Source: Branchiostoma floridae (taxonomy: Eukaryota > Chordata > Leptocardii > Amphioxiformes > Branchiostomatidae). Taken from it: DNA of 64,000 nucleotides. Shown here in pieces: positions 44,330 to 54,240 of the stretch. The notes beneath the pieces were generated by a model, which did no database searches, was not told the origin of the DNA, and saw nothing but the letters and a program-made list of their open reading frames with translations. The first letter of the stretch is position 1. Every line of letters starts with the position of its first letter. A program made the position numbers and the translations under genes. The stretch spans positions 5,956,260-6,020,259 of the forward strand of contig NC_049997.1 in the NCBI RefSeq assembly GCF_000003815.2. Direction: 5' to 3'.

Positions 44330-45880
44330 AGTTGCTTTTATGTGTCCGCCTCCAATATTTCTTTTTCCCTAAAAAAATTAGGGCAAAAATTCATGAGCAT
44401 GCTGATATCATCCGTAAGATTTACATGCTGTGGCCTGAGGTACATGTATCTACTATGTCTGCATGCATTACAACCCTTTCGATGGAAACTGTACCAGCCA
44501 TGTTCTTGTAATGTTGACCATCTTCGAAGGACAAAAAATTTCTTACTTTTGTTTCCGAAATCAGGTGAAAATTGATGACCATAAAATTTACTTGCTGTGA
44601 CCTAATCTATTTACTATGTATACATGTTACTGCCCATTCTACAGAAAATCTCCAAGTCATGTTTTTGTCATAATGACTATCTTTGGCGGGGGAAAATATC
44701 TTCTTTTTTTCTCCCAAAATCAGGAAGAAAATTTATGAGCGCACTGATATCATCACTCGCTCATCCATAAGATTTACTTGCTGTGGTCAAAGGTATCTAC
44801 TATGTATAACAGCAAGCAGATTAAATTTGGACTGAGCATTTGGGTATAAATTATTTTGTGGATAAGTTCTATGTTTTATAATGGATCAAAATAACCCCAC
44901 TGAAAGTCTTTATGCTTCATTAAAAGTTAAAAAATTCCGAGATAAATTTGGAATTTATTTTTTTTCATTTTGAAATTTTTGCCAAAATTTTTCTTGTACC
45001 TGACAGAAAAATTTCGACATTTTTCTAAGGGTTTTGGCATCCAGGAAATCTACTTGCCGAGGCCAAAGGTATCTACTATGTTAGTATGTATGCATGCATT
45101 ACAGCCCTTCCCACAGAAACTCCTGGCTCTATGTATGCATACATTACAGCCCTTTTGTCAAAAACTCTCTAAGTAACGGTCTTGTCATAATGTTTATCTT
45201 TAGAGGGGTAAAAATCTCTTCTTTTTTTCCCAAAATTAGGGCAAAAATTCATGAGCATTTTGATATCATCCATAAAATCTACTTGCTGTGGCCTAGAGTT
45301 ACTACTATCTATGCATGTTACAGCCCTTTTGGCGAAAACTCTTTAAGCAACGGTCTTGTCATAATGGCTATCTTCAGAGGGGTAAAAATCTCTTCTTTTT
45401 TTCCAACATTATGGCAAAAATTCATGAGCATTTTGATATCATCCATAAAATCTACTTGCTGTGGCCTAGAGTTACTATGTATGCATGTTACAGCCCTTTT
45501 GGCAAAAACTCTCTAAGAAACGGTCTTGTCATAATGGCTATCTTCAGAGGGGTAAAAATCTCTTCTTTTTTTCCAACATTATGGCAAAAATTCATGAGCA
45601 TTTTGATATCATCCATAAAATCTACTTGCTGTGGCCTAGAGTTACTATGTATGCATGTTAAAGCCCTTTTGGCGAAAACTCTCTAAGCCACGGTCTTGTC
45701 AAATCTTCAGAGGGGTAAAAATCTCTTCTTTTTTTCCCAAAATTAGGGCAAAAATTCATGAGCATTTTGATATCATCCATAAAATCTACTTGCTGTGGCC
45801 TAGAGTTACTATGTATGCATGTTAAAGCCCTTTTGGCGAAAACTCTGTAAGCCATCTGTAGACATCTTGTCTGTATCTGT
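44330..45880. repeat. Tandem array, about eight copies of a 165-190-bp unit
   Basis: GATATCATCCATAAAATCTA and CTTGCTGTGGCCTAGAGTTA mark the copies. The last four (from about 45190) are nearly identical, with TTCATGAGCATTTTGATATC at 45249, 45421, 45591 and 45755. The first four (44350-45100) are diverged. Repetitive frames such as 45094-45516 come from the near-multiple-of-three spacing and carry no domain. Confidence 0.92.
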
Positions 45881-45954
45881 GGCCTTTCTGTCACTCGGGC
45901 CTCTCCGCGGTTCTGAAAGAATAGTCGGTGTTGGCGCGGCGGAAAATCTCTCCT

Positions 45955-46615
45955 AACAGCTAGTTTTATTGTCGGAGAGAGGTGGGAACATGTCTGGACA
46001 CTTGGTTATAAATATTAGGGATGGTCTCTACAATTTGTAGGTTGTATCTGAACAAAATTTGTCTAGTCATGAACAAAGGATAGTCACAAAGGTTTGTGAA
46101 TTGGCCTGACAAAAACACTAACAGCTAGTTTTATTGTCGGAGAGAGGTGAGAACATGTCTGATCACTTGGTTATGAATAAGGGATGGTCTCAACAGTTGG
46201 TAGGTTGTATCTGAACAAAAGTTTGTCTTGTCATAAACAAAGGGTAGTCACAAAGGTTTGTGAATTGGCCTGACAAAAACAATAACAGCTACTTTTATTG
46301 TCGGAGAGAGATGGAAACATGTCTGACCAGTTGGATATAAATAAGGGATGGTCTCAACAGTTGGTAGATTGTATCTTAACAAAATTTTGTCTAGTCATAA
46401 ACAAAGGGTAGTCACAAAGGTTTGTGAATTGGCATGACAAAAACACTAACAGCTACTTTTATTGTCGGAGAGAGGTGGGAACATGTCTGACCAGTTGGTT
46501 ATAAATAAGGGATGGTTTCAACAGTTGGTAGATTGTATCTTAACAAAATTTTGTCTTGTCATAAACAAAGGGTAGTCACAAAGGTTTGTGAATTTGCCTG
46601 ACAAAATTTCTATTA
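45955..46615. repeat. Four tandem copies of a 164-165-bp unit
   Basis: AACAGCTAGTTTTATTGTCG or AACAGCTACTTTTATTGTCG starts units at 45955, 46120, 46284 and 46448. Each has GAGAGAGGTGGGAACATGTC, AAATAAGGGATGGTCTCAAC and GTCACAAAGGTTTGTGAATT. The copies are highly similar, indicating recent expansion or conversion. Confidence 0.96.
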
Positions 46616-47086
46616 GCTACTTACTAATAATGACCATGCTTTTGTGTGAAAGAATGCTTTGTTAAACTTAACTGTTTTGTATGTAGAAGGAATTAATAAC
46701 TCTTTCAGAAATGTTTTCTTACCTTATTTTTCATTTTGCACTGACCAATATCAAACTTATACTTTTCACTCACAACTATATACAACTGTAAGGGTCAAAT
46801 GGCGCAAAAGATTCCATACTGTACGCAACACAGGGCAATGAACTCAAGGGCTGATTTTTTTCTGCCTCATATTCCTCAAATATATGTTACTTACCCTAAT
46901 GCATCTTTCAGGCTTTCTTTATTTGAACCAAAGTTAAGTCAGCAAACAAGTCAAGTGCGATGATAATCTCTGAGGAACATCAAGTTGTCTCACTAGAAGT
47001 TTCCAGTCAGCGCCCACCAATTTCCTAACACGGCATGACGGTAATGCATTACATCAATCATCTCTGGTTTGTTCTTCGCTACTGTT
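46616..47086. other. No recognised feature
   Basis: AT-rich, no repeats or protein-like frames. Confidence 0.3.
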
Positions 47087-47660
47087 TGGTAGAGCAGTGA
47101 CTTTGTCATGGTGGGTAAGTAGACACCTTAGGCCACAGCAAGTAAATCTTATGGATGACACAATTTTTTCCTCCTCTGGGATGGTCAGATAGACCAAAAT
47201 AGGCAAACATGTTGAATGTGTTGTAGCCTAATAATCATACTTGTAGAAGTGACACTATGGTCGCCATGACAATAGTAACGGTTGCAGAAATGAAACTTGT
47301 TGGATAGTTGTAAAACTGCCACCAAATGAATATGGAAGTCATGAGTGTAGTTACCAGCTTGGCAGTGTACCACACTAGTATCACTTTTGCTACAGTAGTT
47401 CACTTCTTCAATACGGGAATGAATGCCTTGCTGTGATGCCAAATTTTGTCACTTCAAATCTAGTTACGACGTTTAGGGTGTCTATTTTGAAAATTAAGAC
47501 TCTTTTTTTTTCTTTTTTTTTTTACCCATCTTGTTATTTTTTTGCGCTATATCATTATTTTTGCTCTCTGCATAGGATGTCATCCATAAAAGTTACTTGC
47601 TGTGGCCTTAGTACTATAGTAGAGCAGGGACTTTGTCATGGTGGGTAAGCACTCACCCCG
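47087..47660. repeat. Inverted counterpart of 43.15-44.01 kb, with a direct repeat at its ends
   Basis: In reverse-complement order this region matches the 43-44-kb block: GATGTCATCCATA with TATGGATGACATCCTC (43738), TTACCCATCTTG with GATGGGTAAAAAAG (43798), GGGAATGAATGCCTTGCTGT with ACAGCCATTCATTCCC (43893), CACACTAGTATCAC with GTGACACTAGTGTGG (43943), and ATGGAAGTCATGAGTG with CTTCACTTATGACTTCCAT (43987). GAGCAGTGACTTTGTCATGG (47092) and GAGCAGGGACTTTGTCATGG (47622) form a direct pair at the two ends. Confidence 0.75.
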
Positions 47661-47925
47661 TGACACAAGATACTGCATCACAGATACTGTGTTTAGGAGA
47701 TAGGTTTGTTAAGTAAGTAATAACACTGGCGTAATCGGTCAATCTTAAAAGCTGTTAATCCATAGAAATTGTTCTTGAAGTCACACATCTGCAAGCTTAA
47801 TTCTTAGAAGCTCTCTGAAAGCAGCTCTTGAAATAGCAGCCTTCACCTTTAAGGTAGAAGAAAACTTTTAACAATACAATAAATAATATTTCATGATAAA
47901 TATACGTTAAAGACACAAATCAATT
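47661..47925. other. No recognised feature
   Basis: No repeats or coding signals noted. Confidence 0.3.
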
Positions 47926-47929
47926 GTTA

Positions 47930-48170
47930 CCAAGGCCCTCATCATTAATCTAAGATTTGATTTCCAAGAAATCTTGTCCTGTATAGTAGAAAATATGCTT
48001 ACCTGATCTTGCAAACTTGTAATTTCAGCCTTCTTGATAAATCTAGAAACAATGCAATTTTACTCAGGCCCTCATCATTAATCAAAGATTCGATTTCCAA
48101 GAAATCTTCTCCTGTAGAAAATGTGCTTACCTGATCTTGCAAACTTGTCATTTCAGCCTTCTTGAGTTTG
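47930..48170 (-). repeat. Direct duplication containing two near-identical 30-nt splice-framed segments
   Basis: Copies at about 47935-48035 and 48065-48165. Read on the minus strand each holds AAGGCTGAAAT(G/T)ACAAGTTTG then CAAGATCAG, followed at once by GTAAGC (48160-48131 and 48032-48003). The second segment differs by one base. Each is preceded by CAAG at an AG. If they were mini-exons they would encode KAEMTSLQDQ and KAEITSLQDQ, ten in-frame residues with phase-compatible ends. On the plus strand the same place offers TTTCAG acceptor-like sites, so the strand is ambiguous. No flanking exons of a known gene were recognised. Confidence 0.35.
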
Positions 48171-48254
48171 CAATAAAAAGGAATTACATCTAAAGTGCAA
48201 GAAGTCCCAGAAGACAGCGGAAGACACTCCTGAGTGAAAGTATGATTACCTCCT

Positions 48255-48960
48255 ATGTTGTACATTACCAGAACCAACAAGGCACAACCATTTTCAGGCT
48301 AATGTGGCAGAAAGGCCAGGATTGATGATGCTTTTCAAATACAGAAGTTTGGCTCATGGCCAGGGATGAAGTAGAGTGGCTGTTGTAAGAAACTTCATTT
48401 ATATACATAATGTTCCTGTGCCTTGGGGTGGGTACTGGTACAGAAAATTCAGGTACAGGTATGGTTCAGGTCCAGGTGATCAGGTCCAGGTCTGGATCTT
48501 AACCTGGACATCATTGTCTGTAAAAACTTGTGACTGGCAATAATAAAAAAACAATGGACAGGTCCTTTTAGCTACAGAGGATTTTGTTTGGTGGAATACC
48601 TGACATCAATTGGCATCTTAAATGACCCCTGTTTTGCTCTTGTTGTTTACATTTACCAGAACCAACAAGGCACAACCATTGTCAGGGTAATGTGGCAGAA
48701 ATGCCAGGATTGATGATGCTTTTCAAATATAGAAGTTTGGCTCATGGCCATGGATGAAGTAGAGTCTCTGTTGTGAGAAACTGCATTTATAAACCTGTAC
48801 CTAGGGACGGATACTGGTACAGAAAATTCAGGTCCATGTATGGTCTCCAGGCCCAGTGATTCAGGTCTAGTCCTGAACCTGGACCTGATTCTCTGTGAAA
48901 ACTTGGACCTGATTGTCAGTGATTGTCTGTGACAGACGATACTCAAACACAATGGTCTAT
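48255..48960. repeat. Tandem duplication, 385-bp unit, carrying GGTACTGGTACAG hAT-family sequence
   Basis: ACCAGAACCAACAAGGCACA, GCCAGGATTGATGATGCTTT and AGTTTGGCTCATGGCCA occur at about 48267-48365 and 48655-48750. Each is followed by GGTACTGGTACAGAAAATTC or GATACTGGTACAGAAAATTC and CAGGTCCAGG-type hexamers of the hAT family seen at 14286. The unit therefore amplified after the hAT insertion. Confidence 0.88.
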
Positions 48961-49003
48961 TCAGCTACAGAGGATTCTGTTTGGTGGAGTATCCAACAGA
49001 GTC

Positions 49004-49125
49004 CTGTGGCACATCTGACAGGGTGTTTGGTTCATAACTCAGAGGTTATGGGTTCGAATCCCTTGATGTGCCACCGATCTTGTGCTCTTGGGAAAGGCAC
49101 TTTTGAATTAATGACTTTCTTCAAG
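49004..49125 (+). mobile_element. tRNA(Met)-like SINE head
   Basis: GGCACAT (49006-49012) pairs perfectly with ATGTGCC (49064-49070). TTCATAA lies at the anticodon-loop position, and a perfect B box GGTTCGAATCC is at 49049-49059. At about 65 nt between acceptor ends it is shorter than a functional tRNA, mainly in the D-arm. CTTGGGAAAGGCACTTTTG downstream is a SINE body segment, so I call a SINE, not a tRNA gene. It shares plan and CAT loop with the minus-strand element at 7240-7313. Confidence 0.65.
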
Positions 49126-49129
49126 TTGA

Positions 49130-49430
49130 TGATTCCCACATTGTGATTGCACCTTTTTTTATACTTTTTTTTTAGACAATTCCTGTTTCTTTTCAAATTG
49201 TTGATTGGTGATTTTTTTCTCTTTTCTCCCTTCTTTTTTTCCATGCATTTCCAAGCCTTCTCTCTCGTTTTTCTTTTTGTTTGTCTTTGAAGTGCTAACT
49301 AGTTTCCACTTTTTGTTTCTTTTGTAATTTTTTCATATCTAATTCATTCGTTATTGCTTTCAACCTGTCATCCTGATTTCCAACTGTTCACACTTTATCT
49401 CCTAGGCTTTATGTAATTCATGCACTTGAC
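49130..49430. other. T-rich stretch, no recognised feature
   Basis: Poly-T runs mixed with CTTTTTTTC segments. A Lys-rich minus frame is a composition artefact. Confidence 0.4.
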
Positions 49431-49494
49431 TGTCTTTGCCATTCTCTGCCAAGAGTGAGAATTTAGATCCCCCACTCTACACAGAATGTGCTGT

Positions 49495-50125
49495 AATTTT
49501 GCCAGTATCAGAAAGATCTGTTTCAAGGCCAATCTTAATGAAATTTAAAGACGATGCCCTTGAAGTTCCCATCTGCTTGCACTACATGCTTCCCTTAAAA
49601 TTAGATCCCCTCACCCCGCCGAGAATGTAAAAGTAGATAATGGCCTTTTGCCAGTCCAGGGCTCAAAATACCTTTTTCTGCATTCTGCATACCTGCACAG
49701 ATGCAGGTGACATTGGAAATTACCTGCATCAGACAGATTTTACCTGCACCACTCAGAATTTAGGATGTATTGATCATACTAAAATCTGTTCAGAAACCAT
49801 TGCCATTATTTTTTTCATTCTTCATTGGTGGTTACCGTCAATGCAACTAGTGAAAGTTCACATCATAAAACATAATGTACATAGACCCAGTACATGGACC
49901 AGTGCAGGTTAGGTGCCGATAGGCATCAGCAATACCTGCACATCTCTAAATTTACCTGCACTCACCTCCATACATGTATGCAGGTGATATTTCGAGCCCT
50001 GCAGTCTTGTTTTTGCCAGCCAGTTCTGTTTCAAGACCGATCTTAATGAAATTTATAGACGACGCCCTTGAAGTCGCCATCTGCTTTCGTGGCTCGAAGG
50101 AAGCTTTCTTCCAATTATGCGATGT
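49495..50125. repeat. Duplicated protein-like segment separated by a hAT-type insertion
   Basis: GATCTGTTTCAAGGCCAATC, TTAATGAAATTTAAAGACGA and TGCCCTTGAAGTTCCCATCT (about 49514-49575) match TTCTGTTTCAAGACCGATCT, TAATGAAATTTATAGACGAC and GCCCTTGAAGTCGCCATCTG (about 50026-50092). On plus both read SVSRPILMKFxDDALEVxIC. On minus the second reads KQMATSRASSINFIKIGLET. It may be a repeat-derived frame. The element at 49657-50001 lies between the two. Confidence 0.6.
49657..50001. mobile_element. hAT-type element with ACCTGCA-rich interior
   Basis: Ends CAGGGCTCAAAATACC and (reverse complement) CAGGGCTCGAAATATCACC are flanked by CAGTC on both sides, a shorter duplication than the usual 8 bp. The interior repeats TACCTGCA/TGCAGGT. 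Relatives: a fragment at 19668 and the tandem array at 54955-55470. No transposase. Confidence 0.75.
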
Positions 50126-50266
50126 CGGCGTTTTCAATATAGATTTGGTCCCTAATAGAATTCTACCGGCAGCCCTTGATGGCGCCCGCACACCAAAGGA
50201 CATGTGAATGCAGGTATTTATGAAGTGTTTGGCCTAACTGATGATTCAATTTGGATGCAAATTTTC

Positions 50267-51425
50267 AAGGACAAGATTGAGCTGAGGCTGTAAACATGTT
50301 CAGGGAATGATTTGCTAGGCGGTATCGACAACCCAGGAATCAGGGCCATGCATAGACTGGCCCAAAGTAACATGTCTGGCTACCCACATACTTCTTAGAT
50401 TTTGTGATTTTCAGGTTGAACAGTTACTGTGCAGATTGGCTTAGCTTTCTGGTTTTCAAAATTTTGATGTGAAAAAAAAAATATTCTCATGCACATTTTC
50501 CTAACACTTGTAAAAGTGGTTTACAGCCTTTTTGACCTGATGTAGTCTTTTAACCAAATTTTTCTATAATGCCTGTACCAAGGACAATATCTAGTTGTCT
50601 CCGAGGCTGTAAACATGTTCAGGGAATGATTTGCTAGGCGATATCGACAACCAAGGAATTCAGTGGCACAGACTATTCAATGCCTTGCTACCCTCGTCCT
50701 TCTTAGGCTTTGTGATTTTGACGTTACACAGAATAGGTTGGCGTTACAGTCTTTTCTTTAGAATTTTTTGCGAACTATTCTCTTAAACATTTGGTAGTAA
50801 GTGTCATTTATTTTCTTGTGGAGACATAAAGCTAAACTTGTTTTCCCCCATAAATTTGACATAACACTAGTTCATCTTTATCCGCAGGGTAACCTATAAT
50901 CGTTGTGTTTACCAACACGGTATTAAGAGATATCAACTAGACAGACGGTGATTTCAAGTTGTAATATGTTCAAAATATTGAAGTTTGACACTCTTGTCTG
51001 TCGACTTGATCTCCCTAAATACCCATCTCTGACAGCAACGGATATAGGTTACCCCAAGGATATAGGTGAACTAGCGTTACATGTATCATGCATGTAAGGA
51101 CAAGATTTAGCTGACTCCGAGACTGTAAAAATGTTCAGGAATAATTGCCAGATAGTATTAACAACCAAGAAATTAGCACCACTGACAGGCCCAAAATATA
51201 TGCCTGGCTATCCTTGTACTTCTAAGGTTTTGTGACTTTTGCAATATTGTTGTGACACAGTTAACATTTGGCTGTGCATTCTGGTCTTTTTGCAAAAAAA
51301 AAAAAACTATCCTCATTCACATTTGCTAGTACTTGTTTAATGGGTTCATAGTATTGTTGAGACATAAACTACCGGGTAAACTTATTTTTTGTCCATGAAT
51401 TTGACTAAAATCTTCTTCAGAAACT
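50267..51425. repeat. Three tandem copies, about 310-bp unit, one carrying a MITE
   Basis: GAGGCTGTAAACATGTTCAG and GGAATGATTTGCTAGGCG start copies near 50285 and 50604. A diverged third, GAGACTGTAAAAATGTTCAG, is near 51119. Spacing is about 319 and 515 bp. Subtracting the 214-bp MITE and its TA duplication gives about 300 for the second interval. Confidence 0.85.
50864..51077. mobile_element. TA-flanked MITE, family 2, copy 2
   Basis: ACACTAGTTCATCTTTATCC at the left and (reverse complement) ACGCTAGTTCACCTATATCC at the right, flanked by TA (50862-50863 and 51078-51079). The interior GACAGACGGTGATTTCAAG matches copy 1. It sits near the end of one tandem unit; the corresponding place in the neighbouring unit (AATTTGACTAAAATC) is empty. 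Confidence 0.9.
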
Positions 51426-51770
51426 GCTGTTTGGAGAGATTCAGATAAATCTGCTTGTCATTATTGCTGTGGTTTTTGGTTGACTAGTTGAATGTAAACT
51501 CATGTGTCTGAAGTGGCGGCAATGTTATCATTAAATAGGTTTAGGACTATTTTAAGACTTAGCTATGTTCTAAAACTTAAGAAGAACAAATGTGATGGTC
51601 AATGTTGATATGATTTTCACATTGTTTGAAACAACTCAAAATTATCTATTTATCAATTTCAGAACACAGGCATAACATTTTGAACCAAAAGTAAGATGCA
51701 GAAGAGATACTATATTCAAATACAATTCAATCTCTGGATTTAAAGAAAAATAAAAGGATATTAACTTTTG
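51426..51770. other. No recognised feature
   Basis: AT-rich. The right part may belong to the element bearing hairpin site 4. Confidence 0.3.
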
Positions 51771-51805
51771 GACGTTTCGAGAGACATCCATCACTCTTCT
51801 TTCTG
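51771..51805 (-). other. Hammerhead-like hairpin motif, site 4
   Basis: On the minus strand: AGAAAGAA, GAGTGA, TGGATG, TCTCTC, then GAAACGTCC. GAAAC is intact, the 5' core is changed, and the helix has one mismatch. Same family as site 2. Confidence 0.4.
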
Positions 51806-51894
51806 ATCTGTCTTTCAAAATCTGTGTTTTAAAAAAATGCACTTGAAGACATTGAATTGTATTTGAACGAATAAATGAATGAATGAATATTTTT

Positions 51895-51935
51895 TTTACC
51901 TGGTGTTTTTCCTGGTTGTCTAACCTGCATAAATG
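51895..51935. mobile_element. Family D end fragment
   Basis: TTACCTGGTGTTTTTCCTGG followed by TTGTCTAACCTGCAT is the reverse-oriented end segment of family D. Confidence 0.4.
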
Positions 51936-52256
51936 CAGAAGAGATACATATTATAAAATGTGTTGTTATTCTTTGCTTATGATAAATCATAAGATTTGCG
52001 ACAACTCCTTAGAGTAATAAACATTTGCATCTTTATTTGCCAGGGAGATTGTATTACGCTATTCTAATGATCCATCTGTATGCAAGATTGATAAATGAAG
52101 AGAAATTTCCTCATTCCAATGCTATCAATTATAATCAGGACTTCCTGATTGTAAATATTCCAAGGCCAACAGTGACGTTACTATGTCCCTGAAGGCAAAG
52201 GGATGGAAAGTGTGGCTTATATCCCTTGTTTTTTTACAACTTAGAAAGTAAATAGG
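51936..52256. other. No recognised feature
   Basis: Nothing repeated or protein-like noted. Confidence 0.3.
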
Positions 52257-52400
52257 GATGAAATGTTTTGCCACATGTTAGTTGGACTGAGAAGGTAAAA
52301 AAATGGATGAAATGTTTTGCCACATGTTAGTTGGACTGAGAAGGTAAAAAAATGGATGAAATGTTTTGCCACATGTTAGTTGGACTGAGAAGGTAACCTT
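52257..52400. repeat. Three copies of a 49-bp minisatellite
   Basis: AAATGTTTTGCCACATGTTA starts at 52261, 52310 and 52359, followed by GTTGGACTGAGAAGGTAA. Copies 1 and 2 are identical over the unit. Confidence 0.97.
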
Positions 52401-53530
52401 GAACCTTGAACGTGGTAAAAAGGGATGGAATGTCTGGCATATAGCCGTTGCTTTTTTTTTTACAACATGTTGGACTCAGAAAGTACAAAATTTTCAATCG
52501 AAACTTAACTTTTTATACACCATCTCCTCTCAACTGAGTGCCTTTTTGCTGAGTATTTGGTTTACAATTTCAGTCAAAGTGCACTTTGCTAGTCCTTTGT
52601 TATTTCAAATTGGCAGCTACACTAGGGGGAGTTTCAGAGTCCAAACAGACATGAAAGACAAAGATCATTTGCCCACGTCCCAGCACATCTTTCTGCACTG
52701 CTTCATGCATTAACAAAAGAACAAACAAAACACATCTTCCCTTGCTAAGAACATTTCCAAAATCATTTCCCTTTATGGGAATAACACTGCGTCAGAAAGT
52801 CTTACGAACAAACCTTGGTTTCTTTTTGATTATTCAGGAGTTAAAGAAATGCAATTAGAGAGAAAGCTGAGGTAGGCACAGAGAAAGAAATGTCAGCATA
52901 ATTGAAGTAATGGTTCAAAGGAGAAAATGTGGAGGGTTATCTTTGTAAATGATGAGATGGAGAACTAATTATCTTTGCCGTGTAGCAAAGTGGAAATACC
53001 ATTAACGAACACGATCAAGCATGGAATACTGTAAAATAACAAGTATAAAGAGTATATTTTGTGTACGACTGTAGGTTTTTAAAAAAAATTGTAACATAAT
53101 ATAGAAAGAGCTTCTTTGAACAAGCCAGAATATTTTTGGACATTCAACTTCTTTAATTGGAATAGATCTCTACCAATGTACAAGTTTTCTACACACAGTC
53201 ACGATTTTCCTGTCAAAAGACAGCTAAAATATCATAGAATTATTATATTCTTATTTTTCTGTACTTAAATTCATCACTTAGTCTAACTTTTGAAGAGAGC
53301 AAATTTAAAAAACGTACCAACTTAGGCACACTGTCCAACCTAGTACAAAATTGAAAAGGTTACATACAGACTGTCATGAAAATGTCTCATGGTGTCTGCC
53401 ACTTGTAACGCGCAATGTGAAAGGTTCATGAACCGTATGAATGCACTTCTTATCCAAGCATGTTCTTTAGATGAATGTGCAAAAATCCATTCATCAAAAC
53501 TTGATCACTCTCAGGCAACTAGCGATGGAG
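52401..53530. other. No recognised feature
   Basis: The 115-codon plus frame (52366-52713) starts in the minisatellite and has no domain. The rest is AT-rich without repeats. Confidence 0.35.
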
Positions 53531-53532
53531 CT

Positions 53533-53800
53533 CCATGAGTTTGAACATGTTACAATGCGTACCATGTTAGGGCACCTCCCGTTATTGGAGGTTGAACATG
53601 AGACAATGCGTACCATGTTAGGGCACCTCCCATTATTGGAGTTTGAGCATGTGACAATGCGTACAATGTTAGGGCACCTCCCGTCATTGGAGTTTGAGCA
53701 TGTGACAATGCGTACCATGTTAAGGCACCTCCTGTTATTGGAGTTTGAGCATGTGACAATGCGTGCCATGTTAGGGCACCTCCCGTTGTCTTCTGGGTTA
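53533..53800. repeat. Five copies of a 51-bp minisatellite, open on both strands
   Basis: Units start at about 53543, 53594, 53645, 53696 and 53747 (GAACATG/GAGCATG). Because 51 is a multiple of three, the plus frame 53471-53842 carries five copies of a 17-residue repeat (FEHVTMRTMLGHLPLLE and variants), and two minus frames stay open too. Simultaneous openness on both strands argues against a real protein. Confidence 0.95.
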
Positions 53801-53802
53801 TC

Positions 53803-54240
53803 AATCATTATTTTCCTCTACTTGGTTTCTATTAGACTTTAAACCTTGTCTTCTTAAGCCTTTCTTTATCACAAGATTGACAACACTGAGATCGCAGCAC
53901 GGGTCACAACGGTGGGAGCTGTTTTCAAGTAGTAAATTTGGTAAAACATGTTCTCATGGCAACACAAAGATTCCTAAACTCATATTTTCTCTTAGAATTG
54001 TTGCCAACAATGTTTTAAGAAAAAGTATTGTAGTCCTGTTGTTCGGCAGTTGACTTCAAATTTGTTGCGAGCACTTTTAGCTCTCCCTGGTCTAGATAGG
54101 GTTAACACAGTGCCACATTTTCTTCGTGTCAGTCATTATTTTCCTCTACTGGGTTTCTATTAGACCTTAAACCCTGTCTCCTAAAGCCTTTCTTTATCAC
54201 AAAATTGACAACACTCAGATCGCAGCACGGGTCACAACGC
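53803..54240. repeat. Direct duplication, about 329 bp apart
   Basis: TCATTATTTTCCTCTACTTG, AAGCCTTTCTTTATCACAAG and GATCGCAGCACGGGTCACAA (53806-53910) recur at 54134-54240 with few substitutions. Confidence 0.9.

Noticed and set aside
45094-45686. Overlapping 140- and 123-codon frames with internal repeats
   Set aside because: They cross near-identical tandem units and shift frame between units; no domain.
49004-49073. Functional tRNA-Met gene
   Set aside because: The span between acceptor ends is too short, D- and anticodon-arm pairing is poor, and a SINE body follows; only the acceptor stem and B box are good.
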